The notes: a model not told the origin generated them from the letters alone. A stretch of 64,000 nt of DNA from CAYGVT01 sp964353355 (GCA_964353355.1 CAYGVT010000032.1:1-64000); one strand, 5' to 3'. Positions 1-8,286 are shown, numbered from the stretch's first letter. Numbers and translations: made by a program.

Positions 1-184
1 CCACCAGGGGATAGGTGAGGACGAGGATCTGGCCGCGGTAGGAGGGGTCGGTGAGCGTCTCCACGTAGCCGACCATGCCCGTGTTGAAGACGACCTCGCC
101 GGCGATGGGACGCGGCGCGCCGAAGGCCTCGCCTGAGAACGGGGGTCCGTCTTGAAGCTCGAGGCGCGCGATATCCAGGACCAT
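1..184 (-). CDS. carA: Carbamoyl-phosphate synthase small subunit, N-terminal part (runs off left edge)
   Basis: The first 61 residues of a gene cut by the window edge are present, starting at ATG 182-184. The translation contains GEVVFNTGMVGYVETLTDPS followed by YRGQI, the hallmark N-terminal block of the glutaminase (small) subunit of carbamoyl-phosphate synthetase, which supplies ammonia from glutamine for pyrimidine and arginine synthesis. The TATA-like element GATAAAAGG (read on the minus strand as CCTTTTATC) lies about 30 bases upstream of the ATG, so the message is probably leaderless. The catalytic glutaminase domain is outside the window, so activity cannot be judged. Confidence 0.9.
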   Translation of the reverse strand, partial: MVLDIARLELQDGPPFSGEAFGAPRPIAGEVVFNTGMVGYVETLTDPSYRGQILVLTYPLV

Positions 185-210
185 CCGGGACCGGAGGAAC
201 AGCGAGCGGG

Positions 211-219
211 GATAAAAGG
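211..219 (-). promoter_or_regulatory. TATA box for carA
   Basis: CCTTTTATC on the minus strand, preceded by an A-containing BRE-like ATAA. It is centred about 30 bases before the carA ATG, the spacing expected if transcription starts at or just before the start codon. It abuts the stop codon of the upstream acetyltransferase gene. Confidence 0.55.
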
Positions 220-597
220 TTATGGACCCGGTCTGGAGCGGGTCGCGACGCGCAGCTCGCGGCAGCGGCGCGCGACGGCCTCGCGGCGCAGCGATTCGAG
301 GAGGGCCGCGCCCACACCGCGCCCGCGCCACGAGTCGAGAACGACGAGGCGGTCGACCGTCGCGACGAGGGAGCCGTCGGTGCCCATGCCGATGCGCATC
401 GTCTCGAGGCCGACCACCTTGCCCGCCTCACCCGCGACCGCGATGAGGGCGCATGGCGCGGGGCCTTCTAGCATCGAGAGCGCGTGGCTGGCCTCGCCCT
501 GCGGTGCGCTGGAATCCCTCAGCATCTCCTCGACGGCCGACCGGTCTGCGGACGTGGCGGCCCGAATCGTGAACTCGCCCACGGTCGGGTCATGCAC
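220..597 (-). CDS. GNAT-family N-acetyltransferase
   Basis: A 125-residue protein starting with GTG. The C-terminal half holds the GNAT acetyl-CoA binding motif A: a beta strand (VDRLVVL) followed by RGRGVGAALLESL, matching the (Q/R)xxGx(G/A) pyrophosphate loop and following helix. It would transfer an acetyl group from acetyl-CoA to an amine; the acceptor cannot be told from sequence. It is shorter than typical GNATs (about 140-160 residues) and ends soon after the motif A helix, so motif B is largely missing. Either the protein is a minimal version or a frameshift has removed the C-terminus. It lies just upstream of carA on the same strand, but carA has its own promoter. Confidence 0.75.
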   Translation of the reverse strand: MHDPTVGEFTIRAATSADRSAVEEMLRDSSAPQGEASHALSMLEGPAPCALIAVAGEAGKVVGLETMRIGMGTDGSLVATVDRLVVLDSWRGRGVGAALLESLRREAVARRCRELRVATRSRPGP

Positions 598-676
598 GGA
601 GGGGGATATCCGCCTTACTATCGACCTCGGCGTGCAGTGGGGAGAGGCATGTCTGAAGGTGATGGGGTAAGTGAAG

Positions 677-706
677 GAAAAAAAAGAGAAAAAAGAAAAA
701 AAAAAG
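677..706 (-). terminator. Oligo-T terminator after malic enzyme
   Basis: On the minus strand this is a run of T tracts (10, 6 and 8 T in succession, broken by single C residues) about 50 bases after the malic enzyme stop codon. Archaeal RNA polymerase terminates at such U-rich tracts without needing a hairpin. In a GC-rich region this is by far the longest A/T homopolymer. Confidence 0.7.
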
Positions 707-752
707 GAGAGGGGCCTGGCCGCTCACCAGGTCCCCTGCGCTTGGGGCTTGC

Positions 753-2192
753 CTAGACCTTCGGGGGCTTCTTGATGAAGCCGGTCTTCATCATCATGCC
801 CGTGAGCCTGCGGGACCGGCGGATGATGCTCTCCGCACGCTCCATGAGCTCCTGCCGGGTCGGCTTGACGCGCGCGATGCCCTGCTCGATGGCCTTCATG
901 CCGACGGCCACGGCCTCGCGCGGGAAGACCTCCCACTCGGACATGAGCGGCACGATGTACTCCCGCGTGAGCCCCTTGTCCTCGGCGGTCTTTGCGAGCT
1001 CCAGCGCGGCGGCGATGCACATCTCGTCCGTGATGGTCGTCGCGCGCACGTCGAGCGTGCCGCGGAAGATGCCGGGGAACCCGAGCGAGTTGTTCACCTG
1101 GTTGGGGAAGTCCGACCTGCCGGTGGCCATGACGTAGGCGCCGGCCTCGACGGCCTCCCAGGGCCAGATCTCGGGGATGGGGTTGGCGGTCGCGAACACG
1201 ATGGACTTGCTCGCCATGCCCCTGAGCTCGTCGGGCTTGATGGTGCCAGGGCCGGGCTTGGACGCGGCCAGGCATGCGTCGGCGCCCTTGAGCGCGTCCT
1301 TGAGCGTGCCGGTCACACCCTCGGCGTTCGAGTTCAGGCACATGTCCCACTTGGTCGGGTCGACCTTGGGGTCGATGTCCGTTCGGCCGGGGTGCAAAAC
1401 GCCCTTGGAGTCCACCATCACTATGTTCTTCTTGGTGACGCCAGCGGCCACGATGACGCGCGCGATGGCGATGTTGGCGGCGCCCGCGCCCACCATGGTC
1501 ACCTTCATCTCGGGCAGCTTCTTCCCGACCATCTTGGCGGCGTTTATGAGGCCCGCGGCCACGATGGTCGCCGTGCCCTGCTGGTCGTCGTGCCAGACGG
1601 GTATCTCGCACTCCTTGCGCAGCCTGTCGAGGATGTAGAAGCACTTGGGCTTGGAGATGTCCTCGAGGTTGATGCCGCCGACAGAGGGCTGCAGCAGCTT
1701 CACGAACTCGATTATCTTCTCGGGGTCCTTGGTGCCTATGCAAAGCGGGTAGGCGTCCACGCCGCCGAGGTACTTGAACAGAAGCGACTTGCCCTCCATG
1801 ACGGGCATGCCGGCCTCCGGGCCGATGTCGCCAAGGCCCAGCACGCGCGTGCCGTCCGAGACCACCGCGATGGTGTTCCATCGGTTGGTCTGGCGGAAGC
1901 TCTCGAGCTTGTCCTTGTTGATGAGCTTGCACGGCTCGGCCACGCCAGGCGTGTACCAGATGGCGAAGTCGTCGAAGTTGCGTATGGCGCACCTCGGAAC
2001 GACCTCTATCTTCCCCTGGTAGAACGGATGGTAGGCCGTGGCAAGGGCCTTCGGCCTGTTGGCCTTCGCGAGCATCTCCTCGACCGTGAAGACCTTCTTC
2101 TCTGGAGCCTTGGGCCTCCTAGCGGCCTTGCGCGCGGGTTTCCTCGCCGCCCGCTTGGGCGCCTTCTTGATGGACTTCTTTGGTTTTGGCAT
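753..2192 (-). CDS. NAD(P)-dependent malic enzyme (malate dehydrogenase, decarboxylating) with basic N-terminal tail
   Basis: Oxidatively decarboxylates malate to pyruvate with reduction of NAD(P). Recognisable blocks: YTPGVAEPC (substrate region), VVSDGTRVLGLGDIGPEAGM, the metal-ligand region GINLEDISKPKCF, PVWHDDQQGTA, and the Rossmann motif VGAGAANIAIAR. The length (479 residues) fits the short bacterial/archaeal form without a phosphotransacetylase domain. The start is supported by GGAGG seven bases upstream of ATG. Unusual is the first ~33 residues, an extremely Lys/Arg/Ala/Pro-rich stretch resembling histone H1 tails, absent from typical malic enzymes. The gene has its own TATA box and a poly-T terminator, so it is monocistronic. 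Confidence 0.93.
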   Translation of the reverse strand: MPKPKKSIKKAPKRAARKPARKAARRPKAPEKKVFTVEEMLAKANRPKALATAYHPFYQGKIEVVPRCAIRNFDDFAIWYTPGVAEPCKLINKDKLESFRQTNRWNTIAVVSDGTRVLGLGDIGPEAGMPVMEGKSLLFKYLGGVDAYPLCIGTKDPEKIIEFVKLLQPSVGGINLEDISKPKCFYILDRLRKECEIPVWHDDQQGTATIVAAGLINAAKMVGKKLPEMKVTMVGAGAANIAIARVIVAAGVTKKNIVMVDSKGVLHPGRTDIDPKVDPTKWDMCLNSNAEGVTGTLKDALKGADACLAASKPGPGTIKPDELRGMASKSIVFATANPIPEIWPWEAVEAGAYVMATGRSDFPNQVNNSLGFPGIFRGTLDVRATTITDEMCIAAALELAKTAEDKGLTREYIVPLMSEWEVFPREAVAVGMKAIEQGIARVKPTRQELMERAESIIRRSRRLTGMMMKTGFIKKPPKV

Positions 2193-2230
2193 GCGGACCC
2201 TCCTGGGGGCTTCAACCGCCCTTGGGGGGA

Positions 2231-2259
2231 GGGGGAATCAGAATCCCCCTATATAACGG
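2231..2259 (-). promoter_or_regulatory. Malic enzyme promoter with abutting dyad
   Basis: The minus-strand TATA box (CGTTATATAG, 2249-2258) is directly followed by a near-perfect inverted repeat, GGGGGAATCAGAATCCCCC on the plus strand (one mismatched pair plus the centre). The dyad covers the region between TATA box and expected transcription start, a classic repressor position. The regulator is unknown. Confidence 0.5.
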
Positions 2260-2344
2260 CTGGTAATGGGCGCCTGGATGGCGCCGCTCCAGGCGGCCCT
2301 CCCTTGCACGGCCGGATCGGCAGGCAGGGCCAGGGAGCCCAAGC

Positions 2345-3484
2345 CTACTTCAGGAGCTCCCTGGCGATGACCAGGCGCTGGATCTCGGACGTGCCCTCGC
2401 CGATCTCGCAGAGCTTCACGTCGCGCAGGATGCGCTCCACCGCGTAGTCGCGCGTGTAGCCGTAGCCGCCGTGTATCTGGACGGCCTTGTTGGCGCAGCG
2501 GGTCCCCACCTCGGACGCGTAGAGCTTGGCCATCGCGGACTCCTTGAGGAACTTCTTCTTCGCGTCCTTGAGCGCGGCCGCGTGGTAGACGAGCCACCTG
2601 GCCGCAGAGAGCTCCGTGGCCATGTCCGCGAGCATCCACTGGATCGCCTGGAACTGCCCGATGGGCTGGCCGAACTGCTCGCGCTCCTTGGAGTACTGCA
2701 CGGCCAGGTCGAACGCGCCCTGGCCAAGGCCCAGCGCGAGGGCGGCGATGGATATCCGGCCCTCGTCCAGGATGTCGAGCGCGCCGTGAAAGCCCTTGCC
2801 GCGCTCGCCCAGCAGGTTCTCCTTGGGCACGCGGCAGTCCTCGAAGAAGAGCTCCGACGTCACCGAGCCGTGCAGGCCCATCTTCTTCTCGTCCTTGCCA
2901 TAGGTATAGCCTGGCGTGCCGTTCTCGACCAGGATGGCCGAGATGCCGCGCGTGCCCTTGCCAGGGTCGGTGCGGGCCATGATGACGGTCAGGCCTGCGA
3001 TGGAGCCGTTGGTGATGAACGTCTTGTTGCCGTTGATGACCCACTCGTCGCCCTCGAGCGCGGCGGTGGTCTCGGTCGCGCCCGCGTCGGAGCCCGCGTT
3101 GGGCTCGGTCAGGCCCCAGGCGCCCATCCACTCGCCGGAGGCGAGCTTGGGCAGGTACCTCCGCTTCTGCTCCTCGGTGCCATGCCTGAGGATGTGGCCC
3201 GTGCACAGGGAGTTGTGGGCGGCGACCGTTATGCCGGTGGAGCCGCAGGCGCGCGAGAGCTCCTCGACGACGATGGCGTAGCTCACCGTGTCCGCCCCCG
3301 CGCCGCCGTACTCCTGGGGCACCAGCATGCCCATGAAGCCCATCGGGGCCATCTTCCTGTAGATGTCCCAGATGAACTCCTCGCTCTCGTCGTACTGCGC
3401 GGCCACGGGCTTCACCTCGCTCTGGGCGAAGTCGTAGGCGAGCTGCCTGACCATGAGCTGGGCCTTGGTGAGGTCGAACTGCAA
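2345..3484 (-). CDS. Acyl-CoA dehydrogenase
   Basis: FAD-dependent alpha,beta-dehydrogenation of acyl-CoA, first step of beta-oxidation. The 379-residue product has the usual family length when started at TTG 3484, which has GGAGG seven bases upstream; longer in-frame extensions have no family similarity. Visible blocks include LTEPNAGSDAG (FAD/substrate loop), VINGNKTFITNG, QFGQPIGQFQ, QIHGGYGYTRDYAVERILRD and the C-terminal EIGEGTSEIQ, whose GEGT Glu corresponds to the catalytic base of medium- and short-chain enzymes. Chain-length specificity is not evident. A minus-strand TATA box (GCATTTATTATG, 3557-3570) precedes it. Metabolically it belongs with the acyl-CoA synthetase and enoyl-CoA hydratase elsewhere in the window. 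Confidence 0.93.
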   Translation of the reverse strand: MQFDLTKAQLMVRQLAYDFAQSEVKPVAAQYDESEEFIWDIYRKMAPMGFMGMLVPQEYGGAGADTVSYAIVVEELSRACGSTGITVAAHNSLCTGHILRHGTEEQKRRYLPKLASGEWMGAWGLTEPNAGSDAGATETTAALEGDEWVINGNKTFITNGSIAGLTVIMARTDPGKGTRGISAILVENGTPGYTYGKDEKKMGLHGSVTSELFFEDCRVPKENLLGERGKGFHGALDILDEGRISIAALALGLGQGAFDLAVQYSKEREQFGQPIGQFQAIQWMLADMATELSAARWLVYHAAALKDAKKKFLKESAMAKLYASEVGTRCANKAVQIHGGYGYTRDYAVERILRDVKLCEIGEGTSEIQRLVIARELLK

Positions 3485-3556
3485 GCTACCGCCTCCAGGG
3501 GGGCCTATGCAATGCTGGACAGGGCCCCGACCGGGACGGCGCCCGGAACGGGTTGG

Positions 3557-3570
3557 CGCATAATAAATGC
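3557..3570 (-). promoter_or_regulatory. Promoter of acyl-CoA dehydrogenase
   Basis: GCATTTATTATGCG on the minus strand is a good archaeal TATA box, predicting a start of transcription about 50 bases upstream of the TTG codon, which leaves room for the GGAGG ribosome-binding site seen there. Confidence 0.45.
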
Positions 3571-3631
3571 TTGTGCGGTCCTGGTGGATGGGCCGGCCGC
3601 CACTGGTTTTGGGAGCTGACGGCGCATGGGC

Positions 3632-3644
3632 AAGGCTTATGTAG
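3632..3644 (+). promoter_or_regulatory. Promoter of the marC-family gene
   Basis: CAAGGCTTATGTAG, the BRE-plus-TATA form (AAGGCTTAT) that recurs in this window, 40-50 bases before the MarC start codon. Confidence 0.5.
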
Positions 3645-3681
3645 GGCAGTCCCATCTCCCCGTTCCGACAAGGTGGTGACG

Positions 3682-4281
3682 ATGGACCTCGCCGAGCTCG
3701 GCCAGCTGGTGGTGCTCTTCTTCGTCATCATCGACCCCATCACCTCGTTCGCGGTGTTCTTCGTGCTGACCTCCGACAAGACGGAGGCGGAGCGCATGCG
3801 CACCGCCACGCTGGCCGTGACGGTCGCCGCGGGGCTGGCCTACACAGTGCTCCTGCTGGGCTCGTTCCTGCTCGACATGTTCTCGACGAGCATCGAGGAC
3901 CTGCGCGTCGCGGGCGGCATCATCCTGCTCATCCTGGGCATCCAGATGGCGCTGGGCATGTCCTACACGGGCAGCGAGGGAGGCGGGAACCACAAGTCCA
4001 TCCAGGCCATCGCATCCATCGTGGCGACCCCGTTCCTGTCGGGCCCGGCAACGATAACGGCCATCATCATCTCCGAGTCCGACTTCGGGCTGCTCCTCAC
4101 CGGCCTGGCCGTGACCATCGTCTTGGTCTTCACGGCCGTCCTGTTCGTGCTCTCCGCAAAGCTCAACAGGTTCATCCACCGCACACCGGTCCAGATAATG
4201 TCGACGGTGCTGGGCGTCATCACCATCGCGTGGGGCGTCAACTACATCCGCACGGGCCTCGTGGCCGCGCTGGGCCTGTGA
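3682..4281 (+). CDS. MarC-family integral membrane protein
   Basis: A 199-residue very hydrophobic protein with about six predicted membrane spans. It opens with the family signature LVVLFFVIIDPITSFAVFF and later shows GGIILLILGIQMALG and the SIVATPFLSGPATITAII block typical of MarC/SNARE-associated-like proteins. The start at ATG is supported by GGTGAC just upstream; in-frame codons further upstream precede the promoter. MarC proteins were once linked to antibiotic resistance, but their transported substrate is unknown. The gene is monocistronic and convergent with the NikR-like gene, with only 15 bases between stop codons. Confidence 0.88.
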   Translation: MDLAELGQLVVLFFVIIDPITSFAVFFVLTSDKTEAERMRTATLAVTVAAGLAYTVLLLGSFLLDMFSTSIEDLRVAGGIILLILGIQMALGMSYTGSEGGGNHKSIQAIASIVATPFLSGPATITAIIISESDFGLLLTGLAVTIVLVFTAVLFVLSAKLNRFIHRTPVQIMSTVLGVITIAWGVNYIRTGLVAALGL

Positions 4282-4296
4282 GGCCGCGCCACGCGC

Positions 4297-4728
4297 TCAC
4301 GCGATGAAGACGAGCATCTCGGTGACGTGCTTCGTGCCCTTGAGCCTGTTGTGCGCCGCGCGCACGTCGGCCGCCTCGCCGGAGAACATCAGCACCTCGC
4401 AGCAGTGGCGGGGGCACTCCCCGGCCTTCCCCCGGCGGCACGTTATCTCGGAGTGCATGAAGGAGGAGAACACCTCCATGTGCTCGTGGCGGATGGCGCT
4501 CACGGCCACCTCGGCCTCGTGGTCGTAGAGCAGGATGATGGCCCCCTCGATGTGGCCCGCCTCGCTCTCGAGCTCGACCTTTGACCTGAGCAGCCCCTTG
4601 ACGGCGTCGCGCACGAGCTCGGACCGGCTCGGGTAGCCCACCTCCTCGACGGCGCGGTCCATCTCCTTGACAGTGCCCAGCGGGAGGCTCACGGACACTA
4701 TCTCCAAGTCCTTGCCCTTGCGGGTCAT
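4297..4728 (-). CDS. NikR-like ribbon-helix-helix regulator with altered metal site
   Basis: A 143-residue protein with the NikR layout: an N-terminal ribbon-helix-helix DNA-binding domain (VSVSLPLGTVKEMDRAVEEV, then SRSELVRDAV) and a C-terminal ACT-like domain. Of the four nickel ligands known in NikR (His76, His87, His89, Cys95 in E. coli numbering) three align here (His81, His92, Cys110), but the His89 position is Glu94. An insertion of about eight residues before Cys110 adds Cys97, Cys105, His108 and Cys109. It probably senses a metal or is redox sensitive rather than being a canonical nickel sensor (inference). Start chosen at ATG 4728 because it follows the TATA box and matches family length. 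Confidence 0.8.
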   Translation of the reverse strand: MTRKGKDLEIVSVSLPLGTVKEMDRAVEEVGYPSRSELVRDAVKGLLRSKVELESEAGHIEGAIILLYDHEAEVAVSAIRHEHMEVFSSFMHSEITCRRGKAGECPRHCCEVLMFSGEAADVRAAHNRLKGTKHVTEMLVFIA

Positions 4729-4765
4729 GTGTGCACGCACCTCATCCCCGACGAACGTCCCGACG

Positions 4766-4780
4766 GTTAATAAAAGTATT
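4766..4780 (-). promoter_or_regulatory. Promoter of the NikR-like gene
   Basis: ACTTTTATTAACC on the minus strand, about 40 bases before the ATG. It supports the shorter start, because a start further upstream would lie at or before the promoter. Confidence 0.5.
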
Positions 4781-4852
4781 TGAGCAGGCCCCCCATTTGT
4801 TATTAACGGCCCGCTCCGACGCCGGGGTCCCCTCGCCGCCACCCCGGGCAAG

Positions 4853-4862
4853 TGTTATTACG
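4853..4862 (+). promoter_or_regulatory. Promoter of the acyl-CoA synthetase gene
   Basis: AAGTGTTATTACG, a TATA-like element about 55 bases before the synthetase ATG in the divergent region shared with the NikR-like gene. It is the only A/T-rich element on the plus strand close to this start. Confidence 0.4.
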
Positions 4863-4914
4863 GGCAGGGCCGATTCGCCCATCCCCGGGTTGCCCCCGCT
4901 AGGAGACCGATGCC

Positions 4915-6852
4915 ATGGACGAAGTCGTATTCCGCCCGAGCCAGGAGATGGTCGATAGCGCCAACGTCACGAGGTTCATGCGCAAGCACGGCATCGCGAC
5001 GTACGACGAGCTCATCGAGAGGACGTCGCGCGAGAACGAGTGGTTCTGGGACGTCGTGACGGAGGACCTGGGCATCGAGTGGTTCCGCAAGTACAAGACT
5101 GTGCGCGACACCTCCGCAGGCATCCCGTGGACCAAGTGGTACATCGGGGGCCGCCTCAACATCGTGCACAACTGCCTCGACCGCCACGCCAAGGGCGGGC
5201 TGCGGGGCAAGAGCGCGCTCGTCTGGGAGGGGGAGGAGGGCGCGAAACGGCTTTACACCTTCGAGGCGCTCTACCGCGAGGTCAACCGCGCCGCGAACGC
5301 GCTGCGCGAGCTCGGCGTGGGCAAGGGCGACACGGTCGGCCTGTACATGCCCATGGTGCCGGAGACGGTAATCACGCTGCTCGCGTGCCTCAAAGTCGGC
5401 GCCATCGCCATCCCCATCTTCTCGGGCTACGCCCCTCCAGCGGTCGCGCAGCGGCTGAGCGACGCCAAGGCCAAGGTGCTGTTCACGGCCGATGGCTCCA
5501 TAAGGCGCGGCAAGGGCGTGCGCATCAAGCCCAACGCGGACGAGGCCGTTGCCACCGTCCCCTCAATCGAGCACGTCGTGGTGGTCAGGCGCACGGGCGA
5601 GCAGGTCGCCTGGACCGAGGGGCGCGACATCTGGTGGCACGACCTCGTACCGCGCCAGCGCTCGGTCGCGAGGACTGCGCGAATGGAATCCGAGGACGTC
5701 GCGCTCATCATCTACACCTCGGGCACCACCGGCCTCCCCAAGGGCACGGTGCACACGCACGCAGGCACGCTCGTCCAGGTGACCAAGGAGGTGGGCTACT
5801 TCTTCGACATGAAGCCCACGGACGTCTTCTTCTGGCTGAGCGACATCGGTTGGATGATGGGCCCCTGGATGATCATCGGGGGCCTCTTCCACGGCGCGAC
5901 CGTGCTCATCTACGAGGGCGCGCCCAACCACCCCGGGCCCGACCGGCTCTGGGACATGGTGAGCCGCCACGGCATCACGGTGTTCGGCATCTCCCCGACC
6001 GCGATACGCATGTTGATGACATCGGGGACGAACCCGGTGCGCGCGCACGACCTCGGCACGCTCCGCATCCTCGGCTCGACCGGCGAGCCGTGGGACCCGG
6101 AGTCCTGGACCTGGTACTTCGAGAACATCGGCGGTCGCAACTGCCCCATCATCAACATCTCTGGCGGCACCGACATCGTCGGCTGCTTCCTCGCCCCGCT
6201 GCCCATCTGCGACCTCAAGCCCTGCACCCTCCGTGGCCCTGGTCTGGGCATGGTAATAGACGTCTGGGACGATGGGGGGCATCCCCTCAGGGGCGAGGTG
6301 GGCTACCTCGTGGCCACGCAGCCCGCGCCCTCCATGACGCGGGGGCTCTGGGGCGCGCCGGAGAGGTACATCGAGGCTTACTGGAGCCGGTGGAAGGACG
6401 TGTGGGACCACGGAGACTGGGCGCTCGTGGACAAGGACGGGTTCTGGTTCCTGCGCGGCCGCGCGGACGACACCATCAAGGTCGCGGGGCGGCGCATCGG
6501 CCCCGCGGAGATAGAGAGCGCGCTCATGGACCACGGCTCGGTCGCCGAGGCGGCCGCCATAGGCGTGCCCCATGCTGTGAAGGGCGAGGGCATCGTCGCG
6601 TTCGTCGTGCTCAAGAAGGGGGTCGAGCCCACGGAGCAGCTGCGCGATTCGCTCAAGGACGCGGTCGCGGCGCACCTGGGCAAGGTCGACCGACCAGAGG
6701 ACGTGCGGTTCGTGCGGGAGCTGCCCAAGACCCGGTCGGCCAAGATCGTCCGCCGCGTCATCAAGAAGCGGTTCCTGGGCGAGACGAACCTCGGCGACCT
6801 CTCGTCGGTGGAGAACCCCGACGCCATAGAGGAGATCGCACGGTCGCGATGA
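4915..6852 (+). CDS. AMP-forming acyl-CoA synthetase (acetyl-CoA synthetase-like)
   Basis: Activates a carboxylic acid to its CoA thioester via an acyl-adenylate. The 645-residue length matches the acetyl-CoA synthetase class. The P-loop-like motif IIYTSGTTGLPKGTVHTHAG is at about residues 263-282, the adenine-binding ISGGTDIVG at about 415, DKDGFWFLRGRADDTIKVAG near 525, and the adenylation Lys in KTRSAKIVRR near the C-terminus. The WWQTE motif that builds the acetate pocket of true acetyl-CoA synthetases is absent; ISGGTDIVGCF recalls acetoacetyl-CoA or branched/longer acyl enzymes, so the substrate is open. It lies upstream of the thiolase-like/DUF35 pair but is separated from it by a promoter. 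Confidence 0.9.
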   Translation: MDEVVFRPSQEMVDSANVTRFMRKHGIATYDELIERTSRENEWFWDVVTEDLGIEWFRKYKTVRDTSAGIPWTKWYIGGRLNIVHNCLDRHAKGGLRGKSALVWEGEEGAKRLYTFEALYREVNRAANALRELGVGKGDTVGLYMPMVPETVITLLACLKVGAIAIPIFSGYAPPAVAQRLSDAKAKVLFTADGSIRRGKGVRIKPNADEAVATVPSIEHVVVVRRTGEQVAWTEGRDIWWHDLVPRQRSVARTARMESEDVALIIYTSGTTGLPKGTVHTHAGTLVQVTKEVGYFFDMKPTDVFFWLSDIGWMMGPWMIIGGLFHGATVLIYEGAPNHPGPDRLWDMVSRHGITVFGISPTAIRMLMTSGTNPVRAHDLGTLRILGSTGEPWDPESWTWYFENIGGRNCPIINISGGTDIVGCFLAPLPICDLKPCTLRGPGLGMVIDVWDDGGHPLRGEVGYLVATQPAPSMTRGLWGAPERYIEAYWSRWKDVWDHGDWALVDKDGFWFLRGRADDTIKVAGRRIGPAEIESALMDHGSVAEAAAIGVPHAVKGEGIVAFVVLKKGVEPTEQLRDSLKDAVAAHLGKVDRPEDVRFVRELPKTRSAKIVRRVIKKRFLGETNLGDLSSVENPDAIEEIARSR

Positions 6853-6907
6853 GGACGACCCCGGCTCCATGGGACGACCCCGGAGGGCCTCCACCAACGC
6901 TCATGCG

Positions 6908-6920
6908 CAAAGGCTTATCC
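6908..6920 (+). promoter_or_regulatory. Promoter of the thiolase-like/DUF35 operon
   Basis: CAAAGGCTTATCC, the recurrent AAAGGCTTAT promoter form, about 55 bases before the start codon. It lies after the stop of the synthetase gene, giving the pair its own transcription start. Confidence 0.55.
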
Positions 6921-6973
6921 TTCATCCGGGCCATTCCCCCGCGGGGCCCGTTGCCCCCCGGTGGATGGTGCGA

Positions 6974-8284
6974 ATGGTTAGGAAGGTCGCTATAGTCGGC
7001 GGAGGCATCTCGCGCTACGAGAAGCCTCGCAGGGACAACTTCGAGGAGATGGTCACCGAGGCGGTCAAGGAGGCGATGGAGGACAACCCGCGCCTTGACC
7101 TCAAGGACGTCGACAACCACGTCGTGTCCTACTTCTCGGACCACTTCGCGCAGCAGCTGGCTGCGAGCTGGATACCCAACGACTACCTGGGCCTGTGCCC
7201 CAGGTCGGTCATGCGCGTCGAGAACGGTGGCGCGGGCCCCGGCACGACGGTGCGCGCGGCCTGGGCCGTCGTGGCATCGGGGCTGTCCGACCTGTGCCTC
7301 GTCACGGGCTTCGAGAAGCAGGGCGAGGTGTCCTCGGCGAAGGCGAACGAGTTCATCGCGCTCGCCTCCGACACCGACTGGGACTTCCCCGTGGGCGGGT
7401 ACTACACCGGCTACTACGCCGCCATGATTCAGCGCCACATGTACCTCTTCGGCACGACCGAGGAGGACATGGCCCTCATCGCGGTGAAGAACCGGAACTA
7501 CGCGCTCGACAACCCCTACGCACAGTGGCCCGTCGAGAACGGCCGCAAGGCCATCAAGGTCCAGGACGTGCTCGACTCGCGCGTGGTCGCCTGGCCGCTC
7601 AAGGTGCTCGACTGCTGCCTTCTGAGCGAGGGCGCGTCTTGCGTGTTCCTCGCGTCCGAGGACGTCGCCCGCAGGTACACGGACACGCCCATCTGGATAA
7701 CCGGCGTGGGCCTCGCGTCGGACATGATGAGGCCCGGCGACAGGCCCGACAACCCGGGCTTCCACAACATGTTCCCCGAGGAGTACGACGCGTACCCCAA
7801 GCATGCCATCCGCCCGCGCGAGCCCTACCCGGACATCGCCAACTTCGGCGCGTGCCGCGTCGCGGCGCGAGAGGCCTACAGGATGGCCAACATCACGAAC
7901 CCCTTCAAGCAGCTGGACGTCGTCGAGGTCCACGACGCCTACGACAGCTCGGAGCTGCAGACGTACGAGGACCTGGAGCTGTGCAAGCGCGGCCACGGCA
8001 AGGACCTCATCAGGGATGGCCACACCTACGTGGACGGTGAGGTGCCCGTCAACGTCTCGGGCGGCCTCGAGGGCTTCGGCCATCCCGTGGGCTCCACCGC
8101 CATCGCGCAGACGGTCGAGTGCTACTGGCAGCTCACGCAGATGATCGGGAAGAAGCACTTGAGCGACAAAACGCAGGTCGACGGCTGCTCGACCGCGCTC
8201 AACCACAGCCACGCCGGCACCGGGACCGCGCTCGCGGTGATGATCATGGACCGCGACAAGGACGCCAAGGACAGGAGGCGGTGA
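6974..8284 (+). CDS. Thiolase-superfamily protein lacking the nucleophilic Cys (candidate retro-aldolase or carrier-type thiolase)
   Basis: The fold is that of SCP2/archaeal thiolases: N-terminal VAIVGGGISRY, a central VVASGLSDLCLVTGFEK, and the C-terminal GFGHPVGSTA carrying the general-base His370. The position of the acyl-accepting cysteine (normally ACASG) reads ENGGAGPG, with Gly86 at the Cys site, so ordinary thiolysis or condensation is not expected. Thiolase-fold proteins without this Cys that partner a DUF35 protein are known as aldolases (Ltp2 in actinobacterial steroid side-chain degradation), which is the closest functional model. Start at ATG 6974 places the first beta strand right after the initiator; ATG 6965 is an alternative. 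The next gene follows after two bases. Confidence 0.8.
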   Translation: MVRKVAIVGGGISRYEKPRRDNFEEMVTEAVKEAMEDNPRLDLKDVDNHVVSYFSDHFAQQLAASWIPNDYLGLCPRSVMRVENGGAGPGTTVRAAWAVVASGLSDLCLVTGFEKQGEVSSAKANEFIALASDTDWDFPVGGYYTGYYAAMIQRHMYLFGTTEEDMALIAVKNRNYALDNPYAQWPVENGRKAIKVQDVLDSRVVAWPLKVLDCCLLSEGASCVFLASEDVARRYTDTPIWITGVGLASDMMRPGDRPDNPGFHNMFPEEYDAYPKHAIRPREPYPDIANFGACRVAAREAYRMANITNPFKQLDVVEVHDAYDSSELQTYEDLELCKRGHGKDLIRDGHTYVDGEVPVNVSGGLEGFGHPVGSTAIAQTVECYWQLTQMIGKKHLSDKTQVDGCSTALNHSHAGTGTALAVMIMDRDKDAKDRRR

Positions 8285-8286
8285 CC

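Noticed and set aside
6761..8212. Long antisense open frame opposite the thiolase-like gene
   Set aside because: High GC content gives long shadow frames; composition is Arg/His/Val-rich without conserved motifs.
6974..8284. Annotation as acetyl-CoA acetyltransferase
   Set aside because: The nucleophilic Cys is absent, so the usual thiolase name would mislead.
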